Shown one piece after another: positions 57,018-64,000 of a stretch of DNA of 64,000 nt (its first letter is position 1; each line of letters opens with the position of its first letter). The position numbers and the translations under genes were made by a program. Under the pieces are notes generated by a model, which made no database searches, was not told the origin of the DNA, and worked only from the letters and a program-made list of their open reading frames with translations. The stretch comes from Lumbricus terrestris. Its lineage: Eukaryota > Annelida > Clitellata > Crassiclitellata > Lumbricidae. The stretch lies in contig OX457053.1 of NCBI GenBank assembly GCA_949752735.1, forward strand, positions 8,485,243-8,549,242. Direction: 5' to 3'.

Positions 57018-57240
57018 GTGGGGCGCGGTGGTGTAGTGATGGCGTCGTTGCCTTGAAGTCGGAAGGTTCGAGGTTCGAATCCACCTCAAGTCGCCGCGTA
57101 GGGACCTTGGGCAAGTCCTTCACTCGCAATTGCTCAGCGCTTCGGTGTGAAACTCCGATGCAGTGTCCGCTCTGCAGTCGGGAGCGCCTCTGAGGAGAGA
57201 GCTTGAAGGGGCGCTATAACAAGTGCACATACATAAAAAA
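57018..57240 (+). mobile_element. tRNA-derived SINE, family I, best copy
   Basis: GGTGGTGTAGTGATGG (A-box region), GGTTCGAATCC B box at 57072-57082, GGGACCTTGGGCAAGTCC. The tail is GGGAGCGCCTCTGAGGAG, GCTTGAAGGGGCGCTATAAC, then CATACATAAAA. Confidence 0.92.
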
Positions 57241-57532
57241 AACCTGCCAGCATTGCAGGCTCGCGATTGATGCGTTCCAGTTAGAGTGTTAGACTCATCC
57301 ATCTGTCCAGATGTAAGTTCCTTCTCAGCTATACCTATTGCCTGATCTCTGCCACTTTTCTTGGCACTCTGCCAGTGCCAGCCCCAAGCGTTAATGAAGA
57401 AGGAGGGCGACGCTAATGATATTTGTTACCACACAGTGTCGTTTAACTGAAACTATTACATGCATATAATATATTGCCTAAATTTTGCTTTGAATGACAG
57501 ATGTTTAATAATCGCAGAAGATTTAATTTTAC

Positions 57533-58160
57533 CAGCTCAAGAAGAATGTCGACTTTAACTTTGAGCAGACCGTTTTCGGCGACCAGAAACTGATTCTGTT
57601 TGCTCAGCTTGCGATAGTCCTTGGCACTTAAATCTACAACAGAATGCAGGGCTTTTTTTAACGTGCAGTTGTACACAAAATGTGCAGTTCTAAATGGATT
57701 TGTGCAGCTGTAGATGCACTTCTGTTCAGTTAATTTAGTTAAAACTAGCAAAAAAGGTCATTGTCCTCCGATTGGAAGTAATTTACCATAGAGGATGGGA
57801 AAGGAAAGAAGGGGTTGTGCAGTTCTAAAAATTCCTAAAAAACAGCCCTGACAGAATGATTACCAGCATTACACCTACGACCAGCTCACTCTAAAGTCCA
57901 AACTCTTAACCACAAAGTTCATTCTATGCTCCGTGTCCTCAGAGTTCGTCGTTTCCCACAGTTACACCTGTATACATAAAAACTGTTTCATACTTGATAG
58001 CTACAAAGCCTGAGCCACCGTACCGGTGCTCTAAGAGTTTGCAGGTTGATGCAGTTTTAATGTAACCATCTCATACCTAGTATAGCCACAAAGCCTATAG
58101 GCAACCCTAGCCATATATGCCCTGCCAGTTTGAGGTTTCCTGCATATATCAATCAATCAG

Positions 58161-58193
<33 letters not shown>

Positions 58194-61100
58194 TGATTAG
58201 AATTTATATAGCGCCACTTCAGATCGCTTCTCAGAGGCGTTCCCGGTCCAGGACAAGCGAAAAAGGTCTTCGACCAAGGGCGGATCCAGGGGGGGGCCAA
58301 TCCGGCCATGGCCCCCCCCATTTCAAATCACCATGGGACGTGGCCCCCCCCATCCATGGTGGAGCAAAAAAATTTCAGGGTGTCAGTCATGCACAGGAGA
58401 ATTAATGTAAAAATGTAATTAAAACCTATAATAAAAATACTGTGTAAATGTAATTAAAATCCAATCTAAGTCTCTCACGCAATTGCATTGTCTTTATATA
58501 AAGCATCGAAATGAAACAATCTTTCAACAGTATCCAACTATGATTTATGGCATGGAATGTATGTTATTCGCGAAGCAGGACGTTTTGGCGCCGCCGTTTT
58601 GGCGCCGGACTTTTTGGCGCCGCCGTTTTGGCACCGCCGTTTTGGCGCCGGACGTTTTGGCGCCGGAATTTTTTTCTCCCTCATTCTAAAGTATAAAAAT
58701 TATCAAATTGTAGGTAATTTTAGGCGGTTCATTTACGCACATTTTGAGTTAAATTTTGTGATGATATTCCACGCCGTTCAAAAGTTATGCCCGAAATAGC
58801 TCAGAATGTATGTTCGACGTACACTCCTCACTTGATCTGAAAGGGTCAAAGCTGGTTTTTATTCGTATTAGGTAATACCACAATTAAATTTCATTGGAGC
58901 TGGATTGCTGAAAATGTTCTTCCTTAAACTAGGGTTGCATTGATGAACAATCCAACTCCGATTTAAGCAAAAGTATGTTTGTCTGTGTTCAAAAATCTGA
59001 TGTTAAGTATTTTTTGTCGAAATGTAATAAAACTTCCTTAATAATTGTTATATGGTATGGCAGTGAGTAGGCCTATAGTCAATGTGGTCACATGATGTAC
59101 ATGTAGTTAAGCTTTTGAATAATAATTGTTGCAATCGTATCTGGCATTCAATAAAATCAGAAAACTGCCGCTATATTAGAACATTAGCCGGGTACCCGGC
59201 AGGGCTTTTTTAACGTGCAGCTATACACAAAATGTGCATTTGTAATCGAATTTGTGCATTTGTAGAAGCACTTACGTACAGTTAAAACTAGCCAAAATAT
59301 CATTGTCCTCCCTTTAGAAGTAATTTACCATTGGTTCGAATTGTTCATTATTGCAATTATAATAAAAAGGTGTCCCACTGCAAATGTGTGCCAACACTAA
59401 AGAAGGTGTGCAATTGCCAATTTTTGCCAACACTAAAGAAGGTGTGCTATGGCCAATTTTTGCCAACACTAAAGAAGGTGTGCTATGGCCAATTTTTGCC
59501 AACACTAAAGAAGGTGTGCTATGGCCAATTTTTGCCAACACTAAAGAAGGTGTGCAATTGCCAATTTTTGCCAACACTAAAGAAGGTGTGCTATGGCCAA
59601 TTTTTGCCAACACTAAAGAAGGTGTGCAATTGCCAATTTTTGCCAACACTAAAGAAGGTGTGTAATTGCCAATTTTTGCGAAACCTAAACAAATCCAATG
59701 GTTCGAATTGTTCATTATTGCAATTATAATAAAAAGGTGTCCCACTGCAAATGTGTGCCAACACTAAAGAAGGTGTGCAATTGCACAACTTTTTGTACAA
59801 CAGCAGTGTGCTTTAAAGCATCATAATTTTACTTGCACACCTTTATATTACAATTGCAATAATGAACAATTCGAACCAATGGATTTGTTTAGGTTTCTAA
59901 AAAATTGGCAATTACACACCTTTTTTAGTGTTGGCAAAAATTGGCAATTGCACACCTTCTTTACTGTTGGCACACATTTGCAGTGGGACACCTTTATATT
60001 ATAATTGCAATAATGAACAATTCGAACCAATGGATTTCTTTAGGTTTCTAAAAAATTGGCCATAGCACACCTTCTTTAGTGTTGGCAGAAATTGGCAATT
60101 GCACACCTTCTTTACTGTTGGCACACATTTGCAGTGGGACACCTTTATATTACAATTGCAATAATGAACAATTCGAACCAATGGATTTGTTTAGGTTTCT
60201 AAAAAATTGGCAATTACACACCTTTTTAAGTGTTGGCAAAAATTGGCATTTGCACACCTTCTGTAGTGTTGGCAGAAATTGGCAATTGGACACCTTCTTT
60301 AGTGTTGGCAAAAATTGGCAATTGCACACCTTCTTTAGTGTTGGCAGACATTTGCAGTTGCACACCTTTTTATTATAATTGCAATTTTGGACATTTCAAA
60401 ACAATGGACTTTTTAAAAGAACTGTCGCTTTTGTCTTTAATACACCATATTCATTGTTGTCACTAAAGTCTGTATTTCCTCGATCTATCGTGCTAAAATC
60501 TTATGTCATCTCAAAGTTCTTATTTCTATACTAAGCTAAATAGGCCCAGTCTTAGCGGGACTTTCTCTCTTTGGCGGGCCTGTTTTTTCAATCATTCGAT
60601 GTGACATCCTCTGCTTTGATCGCTTGTACTTTATTAGTCTGCTACCTCACATGTCTTATAATTTGTTATTAAATAAAGCATTTGTTTAAAAAATCCAGCT
60701 TCTATTTCACCGGCAAAAAATCTCCTTTCAGCTTCAATTGTTCAAGCAAACGGCGGCGCCAAAAAGTCACGTACCGGAAGTATTTTATTTATTCTAGTCT
60801 TAAAAAGTCATCAGTTTTTGGGATGCTAAATTGAACACCTTTTTTGAAGATTTCCGGCGGATTACTTAAAAAAGAACATCTAGTTTTCGGGAAAGAAGTT
60901 TTTAAGTAAAGTCTATATTTATTGAGACCTTATGGCACTCTTACAAGCACTGAAAAGTACAGCTAATTTGTTAAGATAACAGCTTAAAATGCTACCATTG
61001 CAATGTGAAAATTCAAAAAGTTTCTGGTGGGGAGGGGCATATCCCCTCCCCACACCCCTCCCCTACCACTATCGGCGCTGCGCGCCTCATGATTGTCTTC

Positions 61101-62573
61101 AGACGGTCAATTATCTACCCCTCCGAAAACCTCAATTCCCCCAGAGGTGGGGGCTAAATTAAACTCTGGTTTTCATCCAAAAACCACTAAAAAAGTTCAT
61201 CAGATTTTTCGGCGAAAGATCAACGAAAAAATTTCCGACCCCAGCCCAAAAATTTTTTGGCCCCCCCCTTCGAAAATTCCTGGATCCGCCCTTGTCTTCG
61301 ACAGTACTGTTGGCGAAACTCTGAACAGTTTGTGAGGTATCGTATTACAGTCAAGGGAAGGCCGTTCCAGGTTGTTGGACGAACCCCAGGAAAGGAACGC
61401 CTGCGCATTATATAGCACTGTCCCATACCTATGAGCGCCTCTAAACGGTTTACCCCAGTAGAGGCGCTTTGTAAGTGATTGAATACAATACCGGCAAAAT
61501 TGTAGTGCCGGGGACTGATTTGATAGACGACACAGACCTAACCCTAACCGATCCTGACGACGCCTAACCTGACCACAACCGACCCTCACGACGCCTAACC
61601 TGACCACAACCGACCCTCACGACGCCTAACCTGACCACAACCGACCCTCACGACGCCTAACCTGACCACAACCGACCCTCACGACGCCTAACCTGACCAC
61701 AACCGACCCTCACGACGCCTAACCTGACCACAACCGACCCTCACGACGCCTAACCTGACCACAACCGACCCTCACGACGCCTAACCTGACCACAACCGAC
61801 CCTCACGACGCCTAACCTGACCACAACCGACCCTCACGACGCCTAACCTGACCACAACCGACCCTCACGACGACTAACCTGACCACAACCGACCCTCACG
61901 ACGCCTAATCTGACCGTAAACGACTTGTCGGGGCAAACTTATAGTATCCATGTCGGGGCGTAGCAATAGTATATCGTGTCGGGGACCGAATGATGACACT
62001 GTCCCTAATCCTAACCCTAACCGACCCTCGCGACGCCTAACATGACCCTAACTGACCTACACGACCCCTAAACCTGATCCTAAACGACACGTCGGTCCCA
62101 GATACGGCGAAATTGCAGTATCGGGGACCGAAGCATACACTATATCTTAGTATAGTATATAGTACATAATGGCGACACTAACCCTAACACTAACCTTAAC
62201 CGACCCTCACGACCCTTAACCTGAACCTAACCGACCCTCACGACGCATAACCTGACCCTAACCGACCCTCACGACGCCTGACCTGACCCTAACCGACACA
62301 CACGGTCCCCGATACTGCAATTTCTCCCCGGATACTATAACTAAGCCCATGGGTCGGTCCCCGACAACAATATAGTGACGCCACAGTACCTGGTATCCAC
62401 ATTCCTTCGATAAAGACGAAGGCCTGATCGTCCAGCGTCAAGCGGATCGGTTCGTTCTCATCGAGCAACATCGCCAGCGTTCGTTTGTTCATCCGACCCT
62501 CCGATAGTAACTTCCGGTTCTCCCTGATCGCTCGATTGATGTCGCCCGACCTCGATGACGTATTTCCACCCAT
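57533..62573 (-). CDS. CBY1: Chibby family protein (CBY1-like), at least two exons
   Basis: Chibby binds beta-catenin and works at the distal appendages/ciliary base during ciliogenesis. Exon 1 is 62573-62390 (donor GTACTG) and exon 2 is 57633-57533 (acceptor TTGTAG). They join at phase 1 to give WIP-DLSAKDYRKL. Visible features: an IRLTLDDQAFVFIEGMW segment matching the Chibby LxLxxxxFxFxxGxW block, and a C-terminal leucine coiled coil (QNQFLVAENGLLKVKVDILL) matching the NxLLRLKVDILLDML signature. The 95 codons found end in ...LLEL before a GTAAAA donor. Read-through to a stop at 57443 would give 124 residues, close to the family's usual 126, but it adds a poorly charged tail. A third exon further left is the alternative. 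The intron of about 4.8 kb holds a nested transposon and a 31-bp satellite. Confidence 0.88.
57647..57850. mobile_element. hAT-like MITE, family C, 204 bp
   Basis: CAGGGCTTTTTTTAACGTG and CCTAAAAAACAGCCCTG termini. ACAGAATG flanks both sides exactly (57639-57646, 57851-57858). It lies in Chibby intron 1, with its edge 13 bp from exon 2 (57633). Confidence 0.88.
58140..58266 (-). mobile_element. LINE 3' fragment, left part (split by an hAT element)
   Basis: (TCAA)n then AATTTATATAGCGCCACTTC, TCTCAGAGGCGTTCCCGG. Its continuation lies beyond 61303. Confidence 0.6.
58275..61294. mobile_element. Nonautonomous hAT-like element, family A, 3020 bp
   Basis: CAAGGGCGGATCCAGG and CCTGGATCCGCCCTTG are perfect 16-bp inverted termini. 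TCTTCGAC flanks both ends exactly (58267-58274, 61295-61302), an 8-bp duplication as hAT elements make. G-run/C-run blocks follow each end. Inside are TTTTGGCGCCG arrays (58577-58670, and reversed near 60750), a partial family-C MITE (59203-59330) and inverted 36-bp minisatellite arms (59340-60400). No transposase frame is visible. In Chibby intron 1. Confidence 0.92.
59340..60400. repeat. Inverted arrays of a 36-bp unit
   Basis: AAGGTGTGC...GCCAATTTTTGCCAACACTAA units of 36 bp run forward at 59380-59780 and reversed at 59830-60370. The arms also share ATTGTTCATTATTGCAATTA blocks. As the unit is 12 codons, long repeat frames arise on both strands. Confidence 0.93.
61303..61440 (-). mobile_element. 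LINE 3' fragment, right part
   Basis: Continues the repeat interrupted at 58266; CAAGGGAAGGCCGTTCCAGG parallels 36520-36540 and 905-930. Confidence 0.5.
61535..61915. repeat. 31-bp satellite, about 12 copies
   Basis: Unit GACGCCTAACCTGACCACAA plus CCGACCCTCAC, near-perfect, in Chibby intron 1. Diverged copies with CCTAACCCTAACC continue at 61990-62330. Confidence 0.96.
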
Positions 62574-62649
62574 CGTTGACCGATCGATTCTCTCAACCTA
62601 CATATGCATGGATGATGGTTATGGGATTTTCATGTATACGTGCCTAGCG

Positions 62650-62663
62650 GTTTCCTTGGTAAC
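62650..62663. promoter_or_regulatory. RFX X-box upstream of Chibby
   Basis: GTTTCCTTGGTAAC is a full match to the RFX X-box (GTTnCC, 2-bp spacer, GGTAAC). It is 77 bp upstream of the Chibby ATG at 62573, the usual promoter-proximal distance for ciliary genes. Confidence 0.75.
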
Positions 62664-62809
62664 TTATTGTCTCGCCATTACAGGATCATTCGTTGGCAGC
62701 AATGCTTTTAGTGTAGTAACCACAGCTCTAAATTCAATAAAAATAAAATAATAGCCTAGCAATAATATAGGCTGCTATTATTTTTATTTTAAACAAAATA
62801 ACCCATGAA

Positions 62810-63017
62810 CAGCTCGACAGCGTCGGACCTTCTCGGTTGTTGGCCCGTCCACATGGAATGGGCTCCCGCTTGCACTGCGCTTACTACCCCGGAATAATCT
62901 GCCCACTTTCTAAAAGTTGCTCAAGACCTATCTTTTTAGCCGTGACTGGGCTGGGAGCGCCTCTGAGTACTCTTCTTGAAGGGGCGCTATATAAGTTTTC
63001 GGAATGAATAAATGAAT
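62810..63017 (+). mobile_element. LINE ORF2 3' end with tail
   Basis: Frame with WPVHMEWAPACTA-like/STWNGLPLALR, TTGCTCAAGACCTATCTTTT, GGGAGCGCCTCTGAGTAC, GGGGCGCTATATAAGTTTTC, GAATGAATAAATGAATG. Confidence 0.7.
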
Positions 63018-64000
63018 GTTAGACTGGATACATAGCTGTTTCTCATTGTTTTGGTTCCACTGTTTCAAATTCACATTCAAACCAGTGGATAGGGCCTATA
63101 TTCAATGTACATTTCATAATGCATTATAATATATATGACATTTATCATGGTATATTGTTGCATTAAAAAACTATAATATAACCTAATATATTGCGTTACT
63201 ATTTCGACGTCATCTTATTGCGTGTCTGAACTAAACAGATTGCCCTATTATATTAAGCGGGACTTCTGTCCGTTTCGTATCCCGAGAAGCTGTAGGTCCT
63301 AGGCGTATACCATTTCTTTCCGCATTCAACGTAATTTTCTATGCATACGGTTCAATAATAAAAAAAATGGAGTGATGGATGAGTTGATATGCTTTCGATG
63401 AGGTAATAATTCTAAAATAAGTCTTCATGCGCGGTCGCGCAGAGCACCTGCGTTTATTCAATAAACCATTTATCTTCTGCAGATTTCCTTAGATTTTTCC
63501 CATGCTTCCTCTTTCCGCTCGTTCTGAGAATAAACAGACAACATAGCTTACCGGACATCCTCCTTCCCATGTCTTTGTAGGACCTAAAAACTGGTGCTTC
63601 GAGTGTAAAAAGTAAGTCCCTAGTCGCCCCTTACTCTTCCAGAACGCGCTGGATTAATAAGTGGCAGGATGGCGTTCATGCTTCAAAATGAGTAGTTCCT
63701 TCCTGGGCGCCGTCCATGACCGTCCAGCCACACTTAACGCCATTTTTTTATGGTAGCCTACTTATTTAGTGGTGTATTTAGCGAAATCTACGACCTGCGC
63801 TAGTTTTCGTTGAGTGCGGCATGGATGGATGGATCCAGATTTGACGAGGGCTTATGACAACAGATGCCATTGCCCTCGAAAAATGTTTTTTAGCTTAAGA
63901 CGAGTGCCGCAATAGCCTATATGAGAGGACCATTTGTCTCGTGTGCGTGATGAAAATTATTAATTACGGTGTGGATTTAAGACCGCGTTCTCAATAATGT
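63018..64000. other. Right-edge gene-free stretch
   Basis: No exon recognised. 63566-63745 is related, in reverse, to the family-B MITE at 36863-37046 (GTGTGGCTGGACGGTCATGG), but its ends are not clear. Confidence 0.4.

Noticed and set aside
57018..57100. tRNA gene
   Set aside because: A- and B-box-like sequences are present but no cloverleaf or acceptor stem; it is the head of a dispersed SINE.
59340..60400. Regularly spaced repeats that could suggest a CRISPR array
   Set aside because: The 36-bp units are continuous without unique spacers, form inverted arms, and lie in an animal transposon.
61535..62330. Chromosome end (telomere)
   Set aside because: The 31-bp unit is not a simple telomere repeat and unique coding sequence follows on both sides.

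Overview
This is nuclear DNA of an invertebrate animal. Genes are split by many small GT-AG introns, the intergenic DNA is AT-rich and crowded with microsatellites, SINE/LINE tails and small DNA transposons, and the proteins (GCN1, Chibby, transportin-like, adenosine kinase) are metazoan in style. LINE tails ending in a GCGCTATATAAA-type motif and 16 copies of the palindrome TAGGCCTA make a marine deuterostome (hemichordate, echinoderm or cephalochordate) plausible, but the species cannot be fixed from the sequence alone.

Layout. (1) 504-21718, minus strand: the first 25 coding exons of GCN1, the Gcn2-activating HEAT-repeat protein. The exons join in frame for 1283 codons and the gene runs off the left edge. 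Intron 2 carries about 1.9 kb of polypyrimidine minisatellite. (2) 21991-22335, minus: an unassigned 114-codon ORF. (3) 23072-25453, minus: an intronless transportin (karyopherin beta-2)-like gene. (4) 27252-32066, plus: a six-exon isopentenyl phosphate kinase gene of 285 residues. (5) 33125-34971, minus: a two-exon, 271-residue protein that looks like a sperm/ciliary axoneme protein. It is head-to-head with (6) 35923-48496, plus: a four-exon, 1732-residue charged protein with 27 copies of a 24-26 residue repeat. (7) 53633-54865, minus: adenosine kinase in one GC-rich exon whose 5' end is unresolved. (8) 57533-62573, minus: a Chibby homologue in at least two exons. All multi-exon models were checked by hand for splice sites and phase, and each joins without a frame break.

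Shared themes. RFX X-box-like palindromes lie 77 bp upstream of the Chibby ATG, in the shared promoter of genes 5 and 6, and between genes 3 and 4. This suggests part of the neighbourhood is under ciliary control (inference). The window also holds several nonautonomous DNA transposons with intact terminal inverted repeats and target-site duplications: hAT-like with 8-bp duplications, one Tc1/mariner-like with TA, and one Mutator-like with 9 bp. The largest is a 3.02-kb element nested in a LINE tail inside Chibby intron 1. Two elements sit within about 15 bp of splice sites. Two tRNA-derived SINE families are present, and one shares its 3' tail with the local LINE.
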